A DNA stretch of 38,877 nucleotides, taken from Micavibrio sp. UBA1672. Its GTDB lineage: Bacteria > Pseudomonadota > Alphaproteobacteria > Micavibrionales > Micavibrionaceae. Position numbers and translations under genes: made by a program. The DNA lies in the NCBI GenBank assembly GCA_002320665.1, contig DCKO01000087.1, positions 1-38,877 on the forward strand, in the 5' to 3' direction. Positions 1 to 8,271 of the stretch are shown in pieces. The notes under the pieces were generated by a model. It saw only the letters and a program-made list of their open reading frames with translations. It was not told where the DNA came from and searched no databases. Within the stretch, counting starts at the first letter, position 1, and every line of letters begins with the position of its first letter.

Positions 1-243
1 CGGCCTGATGTCTTTTGACCGCGTTAGTGAGGTTGTAAAGCCCCAAGCTGCCCTTTTTCGACAAGCTCATATTCTTTGTATTCATAAAAACTAAGGATTG
101 CAACAAATGATACAAAGGTACTGTCTCTAAAATGCTAAACTTGCATTTTTTTATTAAAATTCTTATGATGCATAATTCTGTGTGAAAATAAGGAAAAAAG
201 CCATGATTATGATAATGGTTTTAGAGATGGGGAAAGCGGCATA
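1..243. other. Left-edge region without a convincing gene
   Basis: No gene can be assigned. A + strand frame is open from base 2 and stops at 92-94; it could be the last 30 codons of a gene cut by the window edge. A minus-strand frame starting with ATG at 87 is also open to the left edge but has no recognisable ribosome-binding site. Neither peptide is recognisable. From about 95 the sequence is AT-rich and holds a possible promoter for the gene starting at 244. Confidence 0.4.
141..169 (+). promoter_or_regulatory. Possible sigma-70-type promoter for the 244-2135 gene pair
   Basis: TTGCAT at 141-146 and TATGAT at 164-169 are separated by exactly 17 nt, in an AT-rich stretch about 75 nt upstream of the start codon at 244. 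The match to the TTGACA/TATAAT consensus is partial (4/6 and 5/6), so this is an inference from sequence only. Confidence 0.4.
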
Positions 244-615
244 ATGAAAATAAAAACCCTTGAAAATGGCGATAGGCAGCTAGAATTATCAGAATATGAG
301 CGTGTTACGTTAATTGAAGTCGTAACCTATCTGCGCGATCATTATGGTGATTTGGAGTTTTCTATTCGGAATTTTACACTTGATGAAGCGAATGAAATCC
401 TAAGTTTATTATCTACGTTACTAGATAATGAAATCACTGTTATTACATTAGATAAGGTTGAATTATTCCATAAAGTTACCAGAGAGGCGGATAACTTAAT
501 CATATCCTCTATATTAGATGAAAAAGATGGCTGGCAGAAGGTTTTAGATGACTTATACGATATGCTTTTTGATAATTTAGGTGTTTCTCAATTTCTTCAG
601 GAAAATCACTCATGA
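244..615 (+). CDS. Hypothetical acidic protein, 123 aa, first gene of a two-gene unit
   Basis: I do not recognise this protein. It is small, rich in Asp, Glu and Leu, and looks mostly helical after a short beta-like start. It has no signal peptide, membrane segment or cysteine. The ATG at 244 is preceded by a GGGGAAAG-like ribosome-binding site about 8 nt upstream. Its stop overlaps the start of the next gene (ATGA at 612-615), so the two are probably co-translated. A small acidic protein encoded just before a large multidomain-looking one resembles the layout of chaperone/effector or immunity/toxin pairs, but nothing in the sequence proves such a role. The gene lies on the 3' side of tRNA-Pro, a common place for acquired DNA. 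Confidence 0.7.
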   Translation: MKIKTLENGDRQLELSEYERVTLIEVVTYLRDHYGDLEFSIRNFTLDEANEILSLLSTLLDNEITVITLDKVELFHKVTREADNLIISSILDEKDGWQKVLDDLYDMLFDNLGVSQFLQENHS

Positions 616-2135
616 GTGAAAACGATGTTGTAGAAAAGTATATAGATAGCCTTGCAGAACATGCTGGGATACGGCGTCTTGAAGATCTTAGAAATGAAGA
701 TAGTAAAGGTAAACAGCGTACAGCAGGAGATTCCAGAGGTGGTCCTTTATCAGCATTCGATAAAGAGGATTTCCGCCAACATGTCCGGCAAACACTTAAT
801 GATCCAAATACAAAATATATTATTGATACGTCTAATGACCGAATGGTTTTTTACAATGGTTCAGAAGCTAATAATGCTCGGATAACGTTTACACCAGCGC
901 AATTTACTGAAGGTGATGGGCATGCTGGAACGCTGATGCGTGACCGAAGCAGAAAAAGTGCTGGAATATTTGCTGATGAAATAAAAGAAGCTACAAAGAA
1001 TATGGGCGGCGTAACTCCAGAAATCCGTTCCGTCTCAGATGGTGGTTGGATTGAGCATCTAGAGAAATACAGAGTTCAGTTAGAAAATATGCCTGATCGT
1101 GTTTTAGGCAAGGGTGATTTGCGGACAGATTATGCGCGTGCAGGTGATGCCGTAAAAACAGAGCCATTAAAACCACTGGATTACAGTGCGCCAAACTCGC
1201 CTAAAGTCGATAGCCCCCTCAAGAAAGCCTATAATGTCGTTTCCGAAGCCGCTGGTCCGGTCGTAAAAAAGACAGGTATGCTTATACTTGGTGCAATTCC
1301 GATAGTCGGAATGTTGCCGAATACTGCGGAAGCAGCGGAGCTAAAAGACAAGCTTGCTACGGCTATAGATAATGGCCAAATTTCACCGGAGGCTGTTGCT
1401 GAGTATAATATCATTATGGCGGGGCATATTGCCCAAGGTGCAGACCCTACAGTTGTTTTAGGGGAAGCGGGCGTTCAACAATCCTTTAATGACTGGGCGG
1501 ATCGTTATAACGTGCAAGGCGAATTGCGCGAGTCCCTACAGCCTTCTTCACTGGCTTTGATGCTGAAAGATGGCGGAACATATATCGCGCAAAACATTGA
1601 TCGCTTGCCATCTGCTACGATTGATGTGGCGGAGTATGCAGGACAGAGTGCCCTAGCTGCCGGAGAAGTTGCCTTAAATGCTGCCGATGATGCCTATGAT
1701 TACATGAGCGGTAATACGCTGCGAACTCAGGGAATATATGATGCCTTGCCCTCTGTTGATTTGCAGGAGGTTACGGCGCGTCAATTAACAGGAGATCATG
1801 CCGCTTTGAATGAGCGGGGTGATGTTCTTGATCTTCTGCAAGCAAAGGCTAGAGCCGAGTATTTTGAAGATAAAATGAGTGTTGAGGCAGACCCCGATCG
1901 TCAGGCTTATTATGGTGAGCGGCTTCAAGATGCCAGAAATGATTTCGAGACGTCAGTTGAGGCTATGGATGAAGGTCAATACAATGATGTCAAAGACTAT
2001 CTGGCAACTTATAATCAATATGTGCAGGGTGTTGCTGCCGAGAATATTGTTACTATTCCGACCCAAGGAGAAGCTGCTAACCAAGAGGTTTATGGTTTAC
2101 AGGCAAACTCTACACAAAACCGCATAGCGATGTAA
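612..2135 (+). CDS. Hypothetical protein, 507 aa, with one central hydrophobic segment
   Basis: Unrecognised. Residues 1-60 are charged and helical, with a Gly/Arg/Ser-rich stretch near 33-45. Residues 60-150 look like an alpha/beta region containing a GDGHAGT motif near 101-107. A Pro/Lys-rich linker covers about 160-205. One hydrophobic stretch at about 214-236 ends in Ala-Glu-Ala-Ala and could cross or insert in a membrane. The C-terminal half (240-507) is Ala-rich and helical, with several Tyr/Asp-rich repeats of similar character. There is no N-terminal signal peptide. The ATG overlaps the stop of the upstream gene by 4 nt. The architecture is compatible with a secreted effector or a mobile-element accessory protein, but no catalytic motif is visible. 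A terminator-like hairpin follows at 2187-2221. Confidence 0.75.
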   Translation: MSENDVVEKYIDSLAEHAGIRRLEDLRNEDSKGKQRTAGDSRGGPLSAFDKEDFRQHVRQTLNDPNTKYIIDTSNDRMVFYNGSEANNARITFTPAQFTEGDGHAGTLMRDRSRKSAGIFADEIKEATKNMGGVTPEIRSVSDGGWIEHLEKYRVQLENMPDRVLGKGDLRTDYARAGDAVKTEPLKPLDYSAPNSPKVDSPLKKAYNVVSEAAGPVVKKTGMLILGAIPIVGMLPNTAEAAELKDKLATAIDNGQISPEAVAEYNIIMAGHIAQGADPTVVLGEAGVQQSFNDWADRYNVQGELRESLQPSSLALMLKDGGTYIAQNIDRLPSATIDVAEYAGQSALAAGEVALNAADDAYDYMSGNTLRTQGIYDALPSVDLQEVTARQLTGDHAALNERGDVLDLLQAKARAEYFEDKMSVEADPDRQAYYGERLQDARNDFETSVEAMDEGQYNDVKDYLATYNQYVQGVAAENIVTIPTQGEAANQEVYGLQANSTQNRIAM

Positions 2136-2186
2136 TCCATACTTACTACTTATTCCGCTAGACAGCATAGTTTGAATATTGAGTCC

Positions 2187-2221
2187 TCAAGTGTCAAAAT
2201 GATGCGGGACACTTGATTTTT
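2187..2221 (+). terminator. Likely Rho-independent terminator after the 507-aa gene
   Basis: A perfect 9-bp inverted repeat (TCAAGTGTC at 2187-2195, GACACTTGA at 2208-2216) with a 12-nt loop is followed directly by five T residues. It lies about 50 nt past the stop codon of the preceding gene, the expected place for the end of the two-gene transcript. Confidence 0.6.
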
Positions 2222-2425
2222 GCCCAACGTGAATCAGGTTCTTATGTAGATAAAAATTGAAGGGTGTGGGGGGGGGATCAAAATAATTTAAGCCAAGCCC
2301 AAGGAAATAAAATCTTGTTTAAATCAATCAAATGACTTTAAAAGAAAGATTTTTATGGGAGTATCTAGGTGGTATCTATGTGCGGTGGTAAAATTTACTT
2401 ATGCACACTAACCTATTGATTTTAA
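2222..2425. other. Intergenic stretch between the accessory gene pair and tRNA-Pro
   Basis: No ORF of note. It contains a run of nine G residues at 2268-2276 in otherwise AT-rich sequence, and then about 150 nt of AT-rich DNA running up to the encoded CCA end of tRNA-Pro. A tRNA-targeted integration junction would be expected here, but no direct repeat of the tRNA 3' end is visible inside the window. Confidence 0.5.
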
Positions 2426-2502
2426 TGGTCGGAGCGGAGGGATTCGAACCCCCGACCCCCTGTTCCCAAAACAGGTGCGCTACCAGACTGCGCTACGCTC
2501 CG
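2426..2502 (-). tRNA. tRNA-Pro (anticodon UGG), CCA encoded
   Basis: On the minus strand the 7-bp acceptor stem CGGAGCG/CGCTCCG closes a full cloverleaf. The D arm contains GCGCAG...GGTAGCGC, the anticodon stem is CCTGT/ACAGG with loop TTTGGGA giving anticodon TGG, and the T arm carries GGTTCGAATCC. The discriminator base is A, followed by a genomically encoded CCA at 2426-2428. The 77-nt length fits. UGG reads most or all proline codons through wobble. Confidence 0.96.
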
Positions 2503-2573
2503 ATGTTGGCGGTTTGCCAAGATGTGACGTGTTTTACACGAAGAAATATGAAACAGCAAGAATATATTTAGAA

Positions 2574-3254
2574 TTATTCGGCTTTAAGTTGGTTCAAGTA
2601 TAATGACAGAGTATCACTTTCGACTTGATCTCCAACTTTTATACCAAAGCGTTCAGCTTCACCTCCGCTAATTTCTAGAACAGCTGGAACCTCCCCATTA
2701 GATTTTACAGGAGCCAGACTGCCTGGTACGGCTTCGGCATGAATATGATGCACAATTCCATCAATATTGATAAATATAATATCAAGTGGAACAAACGTAT
2801 TCTTCATCCAGAAATTACGCTCTTTGCTCTCATCAAAGAGAAATAACATGGCTGTATTCTCTGGAACAGATCCACGAAACATCATCCCTATTGCTTTTTC
2901 TTTCGGTGTTTTTGCTAGCTCTGTTTCAAATACAATATCTTCACCATTTGATAGTGTGATCGTTAAAGGCTCTGATGGCAAAGCTTGTGGGACATTTAAA
3001 TCCTCTGGCTTTTTGCCCTCAATTGGTGGAGGTACTACAAGCTTATTTTCGGACTTAACCACTTCAGGTGATTTTATAGCAGTGTTTTCAGAAGGTACAG
3101 GAGGCACCATAGGCCCCTTGCCTTGTTGCATTTGTTGATCAGGAACAGGCTCTGTTATCGGCATTGGCGATGATGCCATAACGAGTACAACAAGAACAAA
3201 AACTAGTCCCATAAAGATAATAATCGGTAAAAAATAATTCAGTAAAAACTTCAT
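2574..3254 (-). CDS. Membrane-anchored DUF192 family protein
   Basis: A 226-aa protein with an N-terminal hydrophobic anchor (about residues 7-27), a Pro/Lys/Glu-rich linker (28-95) and a C-terminal DUF192 domain (about 97-212). The domain shows the family signature around FWMKNTFVPLDIIFI (148-162) and the later VLEISGGEA...GIKVGD segment. DUF192 proteins are small beta-rich domains of unknown biochemical function, usually exported or membrane tethered; here the domain would lie in the periplasm. The ATG at 3254 is 9 nt downstream of the stop of the CBS-domain gene, so the two are likely one transcript. The long proline-rich spacer is longer than in many family members. Confidence 0.85.
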   Translation of the reverse strand: MKFLLNYFLPIIIFMGLVFVLVVLVMASSPMPITEPVPDQQMQQGKGPMVPPVPSENTAIKSPEVVKSENKLVVPPPIEGKKPEDLNVPQALPSEPLTITLSNGEDIVFETELAKTPKEKAIGMMFRGSVPENTAMLFLFDESKERNFWMKNTFVPLDIIFINIDGIVHHIHAEAVPGSLAPVKSNGEVPAVLEISGGEAERFGIKVGDQVESDTLSLYLNQLKAE

Positions 3255-3263
3255 AGAATTGGC

Positions 3264-3725
3264 CTATGCATCCATTTCTTCTGTATTTTCAAGAGCCTTA
3301 ACCAAGGATTCGCTTGTAATAAGTCCTTTAAATTTGCCCTTTGAATCAAGAACAGCCAAAGGACCACCATATTTGGTTATCTTGGTAACACCTTCCCATA
3401 TAGGAGCGTCTGTGCCAACAGTATCAAATTTACGCTCCATACCCTCTGTAATGCTTAGCGGGTACATTTTTCTTAAACGTTTTGCCACACCGGGTGCCGC
3501 TTCTATTTTAACGTCAATTTGAATGCCATCACTCATCGCAATAGAAACGGGAATAATATTTCCAAGTAATGTTTTAGCTGTAAAAAGACCAATTAACTCA
3601 CCCTGCTCATCTTGCACTGCAATACCAGACAGATTTTCCTTGCGGATCTTTTCCAGAGCAGCCTCAACAGTAACGTCAGGACCGACAACAGCACTCTTCT
3701 TATCAATGGCTACATGACATGGCAT
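3264..3725 (-). CDS. CBS domain pair protein
   Basis: A 153-aa cytoplasmic protein made almost only of two CBS motifs, at about residues 5-60 and 90-150. The typical pattern 'V...A...I....SGIAVQDEQGELIGLFT' is visible in the first copy and 'GGPLAVLDSKGKFKGLIT' in the second. Such stand-alone CBS (Bateman) modules bind adenosine nucleotides and act as regulatory subunits; the target here cannot be told. It is upstream of, and probably co-transcribed with, the DUF192 gene. The ATG at 3725 begins directly before the conserved first strand. The linker between the repeats, containing several Met and Lys residues, is less conserved. Confidence 0.8.
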   Translation of the reverse strand: MPCHVAIDKKSAVVGPDVTVEAALEKIRKENLSGIAVQDEQGELIGLFTAKTLLGNIIPVSIAMSDGIQIDVKIEAAPGVAKRLRKMYPLSITEGMERKFDTVGTDAPIWEGVTKITKYGGPLAVLDSKGKFKGLITSESLVKALENTEEMDA

Positions 3726-3826
3726 GGCTAAACACTCTCTCTTTTTCTCGTGGATTATCCGCTATACAAAGGTACATTTCCAGTATAACTTGCGTGTATT
3801 ATCGGATCATTCACAAAAAAGCAATC

Positions 3827-4051
3827 ATGAAAAAATATTCAGTCAAGATAGCTAATCACCACACAAGTATCTCACTTGAGGAAGAGTTCTGGGTGTTGTT
3901 AAAGAAAATCGCCAAGGCAAAAGGCTTGTCTCTCAATGCCATAATAACCGAGATCGATCAGCAGAGGAAAAGAGATAATCTTTCTAGTGCAATTCGGGTT
4001 TATATTTTGAATTATATTTTGAATGACGGACCTAGCGAAGTAAATCCTTGA
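3827..4051 (+). CDS. Small ribbon-helix-helix domain protein (RHH_4-like)
   Basis: A 74-aa protein matching the pattern of the alphaproteobacterial 'ribbon-helix-helix domain 4' family: a short strand with TSISLEEEFW, a helix with KAKGLSLNAII and a final NLSSAIRVYILNYI segment. RHH folds usually bind DNA as dimers, so a repressor role is likely but the target is unknown. The ATG at 3827 is preferred over an upstream in-frame ATG at 3719 because the extra 36 residues overlap the divergent CBS gene start and do not fit the family. There is no good Shine-Dalgarno. The last 20 nt overlap the 3' end of the convergent AsmA-family gene. Confidence 0.8.
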   Translation: MKKYSVKIANHHTSISLEEEFWVLLKKIAKAKGLSLNAIITEIDQQRKRDNLSSAIRVYILNYILNDGPSEVNP

Positions 4052-6962
4052 GCACGTCTTTGATAACTTCTTTAGGTTCAGGTCTACCGTTTCCACCAGA
4101 AGCTGGTTCTTGTTGCTGCACATCCTGTCCACTATCATTAGATCTTTCTCGACTACCACCTATGGCGTCAGTCAAAATGTCATTGATCTTGCGATTGATT
4201 TTCCGGTTCAGATAATCCTTCAGCAGTCCTTGCCCGAATGTCTGGGACGGATTATCCAGCGGCCCGGAAAAACCGATTTCAAAAGATGGAATTTCAGCCT
4301 CACCTTCAACTTCCGTTTTGACTGAAATCTTATGCTTTGTACTGAGAGACCATTTCGGCAGATTTACATTACCGCTTGTTTGCAAATAAGCTTGAGGACC
4401 ATCCAAATCAAGCTTGTTAATATTTATAATGCCTTCCTTGATTGAAAATTGTCCATCAAGTGTATCAAAATACGTACTACCACCAGAAGAGGCACTCTTC
4501 CATAAGCCCAGCACACTATCACCTGTCTTGCTTTCCGCGGACAAAGCACGGGCAAAACGCTTAATGTCCAGCCCATGCACAGTAATTGCCTTACCATTTA
4601 ACAAGGCCGAACCGGAGAGATCATAAATCATAGCTGCCTGATTTAATCCTGATGTTTTAATGTCTATATCAGCGCCAACTGTCCCTTCTGCTTTTGCAAA
4701 AGTTCGGCTAACCAGAACTTCAGCAGCTTTTCTCAAAGATATATCGCTTAGCTTTGTTTTGGCGGTAATATGAAGGGGCTGTCTCTCTTGCTCGGGTACA
4801 GTTTGAATACTCATTTCCATCGCCAGTGATCCATCAAAAATGCCAGCTTTGAAATTGCTAATATCCATTTTGCCATTCTTAAGAGATAGATTAAAAGAAG
4901 GTTGATTGAACACAATCAAATCTTTAAGAATTTTCTCAGCAGCAAACGTAATCTTTGCATCTGCCGCACCAAAGGCGGCCGTACTAATGGGTTCTTTTGA
5001 CCAGCGTTCCGCACTTCTTGTTGCAGCACTGCTGCTGATTAACTTAACTGTACCAGTTTTAAAATCACCTGCAACATAAGGTCTTGGATCTTTCATAGTA
5101 ACTGTAATGGCGCCTGATAAAGGTATAGAGGAAATACTGGCCTTGATATTGGCAAGCTTGATTTCGTTACCTGACATAGAGAGATCTGTGTAGAAATCCA
5201 GAGTTTTACTTAAATCATATCCCATATCGGCAAAACCAAGCGCACTAGTTAGGAACTTTTGCGTATTAGGATGTTTCACCTGCAAGGACAATCCCGATAT
5301 TGCCAAACTGCCAACTGGATCAGAAACCTTACCCTTCACATAGATATTAGCGCCTTGAGCCGCAATATTAGATGTAAGATTTACGCTCTCTATGCCACCA
5401 TCAAGTTTTGAAGAAATAGTAGCCTTATCCAATAATACTGCATAAGGGTTTTGTTCCATCATAATAAGCTTTTTAAAGACACTAATATTCGTAACAGTAA
5501 TGCTAGTATCTAAGTCAATCCCCGCAATGCTTTTGATATCCGCTACTTTTCCCTTAACCCCGATTGTAGCGCCATGAAAATTAGAGGTTTTGAAATCTGT
5601 GATATTTGCAGAATTTTTATTAATACTTGCATCTAAAATCAAATCCCTAAGATCAAAATCTGCATATTTTAGATTTTTAATATTGGCAGCAATATCAAGA
5701 TCGAAAGGCAAGGTCAGAGACTTTGCAGTATCTTGCAGTGATTTTTTCAAAGGAATTTTTGCATTTCCTTGTGAGCTAGCAGATAATTTCCGCAAATCCA
5801 GATTTTCTGATGAGACGTCCATATCTAGTTTTGATCTACCGTTTACAGGCAATAAATAATCTGCCGAGACAAGCAGTTGTGATTTATCCAATATAATTTT
5901 GGAATCCTTAATTGATATTTTTGTTAGGTCACCACTGGCGCTTATATCAAAAGATATAGTTTCAAAGGGAAAGGCATTTCCCAAAAGTGCTTTGGCGTTT
6001 ACAGATTTGCCAGATTTTAAATTCGCAGCAAATTTGGAAGCTGTAATTTCATAAGAAGCATCACCTGAAACAGAAATATCTCCTGCCGAAGCAATCTCCA
6101 TATCCGTAAACTTAATAGCATTCTTGTCCGCTGTCAGAAGTCCCTGCCCTTTAACTGGCTTGGTAATATATGGTGCTTTAGCAGTTGACTCGAACTGCAA
6201 TTGCCCCTGCAAAGATGGCTCTGCATCAAAATTCAAAGCCCCTGCAAAGCCTAAAGAAATATCATCTGGTGTAATTGATACCTTTGATTTAAGGGAAACA
6301 ACCTTTCCCTCAAGGTCAAGTTGACCAGTTTCTAAATTAATATTAAGCGCTCGCCCCTCATGAAAAAGATGGCCATTAATGTCATAAGGACCAGTTAAAT
6401 TATCAGCCGCCAGATCAAAGTTGATATTACTGATATTGTGTTGGCTACCAGATTTGTGGTCGTAATAAGTAATGGTGGCATTCTTAACAGTAACATTGCG
6501 GAAAGAGATGTCGGGCATGGAAGAGGATTTCAATGGAGCCTTTCCATCTTCTTTTGTTGTCATCAAAGCATTAAGCTTATCTGTCATCAAAAGTAATTTT
6601 CCGTTCTTATCAACTTCAATATTGATATTGGGTTCGATCAAGGAGACGGATTGTACATCCACTTTACCGCTAAGTAACGGCATTAAGGCAACATTGACAT
6701 CAAAGCGCTCAAGCGAAGCAATAGAATCAAACTTAGCATCTTCAGGACTTAGAATCGTAATGTCATGAGCCATAAGCTTTGGAAGTGGCAAAATACTAAA
6801 AGCCAAATCACCCTTCAAAGACACATCAAGACCCGTTGCAGACTTGATTTGTTCAGTCGCTTGAGTCTTATAACTATTCCAGTCTATAAAGCTTGGTGCA
6901 ACCAATGAGCCTACAACGACAATAACTAAAAGAAAGATAAAAACAACTAATAACTTTTTCAC
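4032..6962 (-). CDS. AsmA family protein
   Basis: A 976-aa protein with an N-terminal membrane anchor (about residues 3-22) followed by the conserved 'APSFIDWNSYK' entry to an AsmA domain. A very long periplasmic region rich in short beta strands and Asn/Ser/Lys follows. The C-terminal third (about 640-900) carries the AsmA_2-type region, and the tail has a charged helix (KDYLNRKINRKIND). AsmA/TamB-like proteins are inner-membrane-anchored beta-groove proteins linked to lipid transport and outer-membrane homeostasis. The start is GTG at 6962, with AGGACGG about 10 nt upstream. It is the last gene of the minus-strand run that begins with phaC, 83 nt after the cyclic-nucleotide-binding gene. 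Confidence 0.9.
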   Translation of the reverse strand: MKKLLVVFIFLLVIVVVGSLVAPSFIDWNSYKTQATEQIKSATGLDVSLKGDLAFSILPLPKLMAHDITILSPEDAKFDSIASLERFDVNVALMPLLSGKVDVQSVSLIEPNINIEVDKNGKLLLMTDKLNALMTTKEDGKAPLKSSSMPDISFRNVTVKNATITYYDHKSGSQHNISNINFDLAADNLTGPYDINGHLFHEGRALNINLETGQLDLEGKVVSLKSKVSITPDDISLGFAGALNFDAEPSLQGQLQFESTAKAPYITKPVKGQGLLTADKNAIKFTDMEIASAGDISVSGDASYEITASKFAANLKSGKSVNAKALLGNAFPFETISFDISASGDLTKISIKDSKIILDKSQLLVSADYLLPVNGRSKLDMDVSSENLDLRKLSASSQGNAKIPLKKSLQDTAKSLTLPFDLDIAANIKNLKYADFDLRDLILDASINKNSANITDFKTSNFHGATIGVKGKVADIKSIAGIDLDTSITVTNISVFKKLIMMEQNPYAVLLDKATISSKLDGGIESVNLTSNIAAQGANIYVKGKVSDPVGSLAISGLSLQVKHPNTQKFLTSALGFADMGYDLSKTLDFYTDLSMSGNEIKLANIKASISSIPLSGAITVTMKDPRPYVAGDFKTGTVKLISSSAATRSAERWSKEPISTAAFGAADAKITFAAEKILKDLIVFNQPSFNLSLKNGKMDISNFKAGIFDGSLAMEMSIQTVPEQERQPLHITAKTKLSDISLRKAAEVLVSRTFAKAEGTVGADIDIKTSGLNQAAMIYDLSGSALLNGKAITVHGLDIKRFARALSAESKTGDSVLGLWKSASSGGSTYFDTLDGQFSIKEGIININKLDLDGPQAYLQTSGNVNLPKWSLSTKHKISVKTEVEGEAEIPSFEIGFSGPLDNPSQTFGQGLLKDYLNRKINRKINDILTDAIGGSRERSNDSGQDVQQQEPASGGNGRPEPKEVIKDVLKDLLR

Positions 6963-7045
6963 GAGTATCCGTCCTGTAAGGTTTATAAAAGCAAGACTAC
7001 TATATGATCTAAGGGCGTCTGATACAAGCTGATAGGAGTGCAGCT

Positions 7046-7453
7046 TTACTCTTCTTTGCTGCCTTTTAATTTGACAACACTATCCGTTGTTTCACGCACA
7101 CGTTTTACCAACATCTCTGCCACAGCTTTAACCGTTGGATCTGAATTTTCCAGCTTATCCTTCAAGGCGGCTCTTGTAATAAGAATAAGATTACAGTCTT
7201 GTAAGGTTTTTACGCTGGCGCTGCGTAAGGTTGTTTCATCGTATATAATGGCCATCTCGCCACAAATCTCGCCAGCATGCAACGTTGCCAATTCGGTAAT
7301 TTTATTATCTTCCTTTTTTCGATAAACAAGCACAGATCCGGATTGAATAAGGTAAGCGCAAAAAGCGGCTTCACCTTCCTCTATAATTACAGTACCCTTT
7401 GGAACAAAACGACGTTCCAGAATAATGCGCTTATTATTTTTCTTCTTGTTCAT
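7046..7453 (-). CDS. Cyclic nucleotide-binding domain protein
   Basis: A 135-aa protein consisting of one cNMP-binding (CAP_ED/Crp-like) domain. Visible family features are the 'GTVIIEEGEAAFCAYLIQSGSVLVY' beta-roll, 'LHAGEICGEMAIIYDETTLRSASV' as the phosphate-binding cassette (GE...AI....R-S/A), and a C-terminal helix. There is no helix-turn-helix, so it is not a complete Crp/Fnr regulator; it probably senses a nucleotide and acts on a partner. The ATG at 7453 is chosen because upstream extension to a TTG at 7504 adds residues outside the domain. It sits between phaB and the AsmA gene on the same strand, 62 nt after phaB, so it may be co-expressed with the PHB genes. Confidence 0.85.
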   Translation of the reverse strand: MNKKKNNKRIILERRFVPKGTVIIEEGEAAFCAYLIQSGSVLVYRKKEDNKITELATLHAGEICGEMAIIYDETTLRSASVKTLQDCNLILITRAALKDKLENSDPTVKAVAEMLVKRVRETTDSVVKLKGSKEE

Positions 7454-7515
7454 AAGCAAAGTGTAATTAAATTCTGGATTGCATACAAATGCGATCAGAA
7501 ACAATTCACAGCTTA

Positions 7516-8238
7516 TTAAGCCATATACTGGCCACCATTAATAGAAAGTGTCGCCCCAGTTATAAAGGCAGCTTTGTCCGATGCCAGATAAGCAACCGCG
7601 GCGCCAATTTCATCAGGCTGTCCCATACGGGTAACTGGAATTTGGCGAATAATAGAATCCAGCACTTCTTGCTTGATCGCAGCAGTCATATCAGTTTCAA
7701 TATATCCTGGGCATATGGCATTAACGGTAATACCTTTGGCCGCTCCTTCAAGAGCAAGAGCCTTTGTAAAGCCAATCATGCCTGCTTTGGCCGCAGAGTA
7801 ATTTGTTTGGCCAAACTGCCCTTTCTGCCCGTTAATGGAGCTAATATTAATAATGCGCCCAAAACCACGCTCACGCATGCCGACAATAACTATGCGGCTT
7901 GTGTTAAAACAGGATGTTAAATTTGTTTCAATAACAGCATGCCAGTTTTCCGGCGCCATTTTATGCAAAGTACCATCTTTTGTTATGCCTGCGTTATTAA
8001 CAAGAACTTCAATCGGACCAACTTCTTCTTCGATAGTTTTAAAGACAGCTTCACAATTTTCGTAATTTGCGACATCGGCCTTATAGGCATGACAACCAGT
8101 ATCATTTCTAAATTTTTCGGCGGCTTCCTCATTTCCGTGATATATGGCAACAACTCTAAATCCCTCTTCTTTGAGCTGTTGTGATATTGCAAGACCAATA
8201 CCACGCGTCCCGCCAGTAACTAGGGCAACTTTACTCAT
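7516..8238 (-). CDS. phaB: Acetoacetyl-CoA reductase PhaB
   Basis: NADPH-dependent reduction of acetoacetyl-CoA to (R)-3-hydroxybutyryl-CoA, the second step of PHB synthesis. The 240-aa protein is a short-chain dehydrogenase with GGTRGIG (9-15), NNAG (81-84) and the catalytic set Ser134, Tyr147, Lys151. The NGQKGQFGQTNYS segment (136-148) is characteristic of PhaB rather than FabG. The start at 8238 has a strong AAGGAG site 7 nt upstream. It follows phaA with a 33-nt gap, consistent with one operon. FabG is the main alternative, but the active-site context and the phaA/phaC neighbours favour PhaB strongly. Confidence 0.95.
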   Translation of the reverse strand: MSKVALVTGGTRGIGLAISQQLKEEGFRVVAIYHGNEEAAEKFRNDTGCHAYKADVANYENCEAVFKTIEEEVGPIEVLVNNAGITKDGTLHKMAPENWHAVIETNLTSCFNTSRIVIVGMRERGFGRIINISSINGQKGQFGQTNYSAAKAGMIGFTKALALEGAAKGITVNAICPGYIETDMTAAIKQEVLDSIIRQIPVTRMGQPDEIGAAVAYLASDKAAFITGATLSINGGQYMA

Positions 8239-8271
8239 TTATATTCTCCTTAAAAAAATCCTATGTAAAAA

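Noticed and set aside
2..94. Partial gene entering from the left edge
   Set aside because: Only 30 codons are open and the peptide is unrecognisable; an antisense frame is also open, so neither can be supported as a gene.
3719..3826. Longer start of the RHH protein
   Set aside because: The extra 36 residues do not fit the family and overlap the start of the divergent CBS gene.
7454..7504. TTG start for the cNMP-binding protein
   Set aside because: It adds 17 residues outside the domain and offers no better ribosome-binding site than the ATG at 7453.
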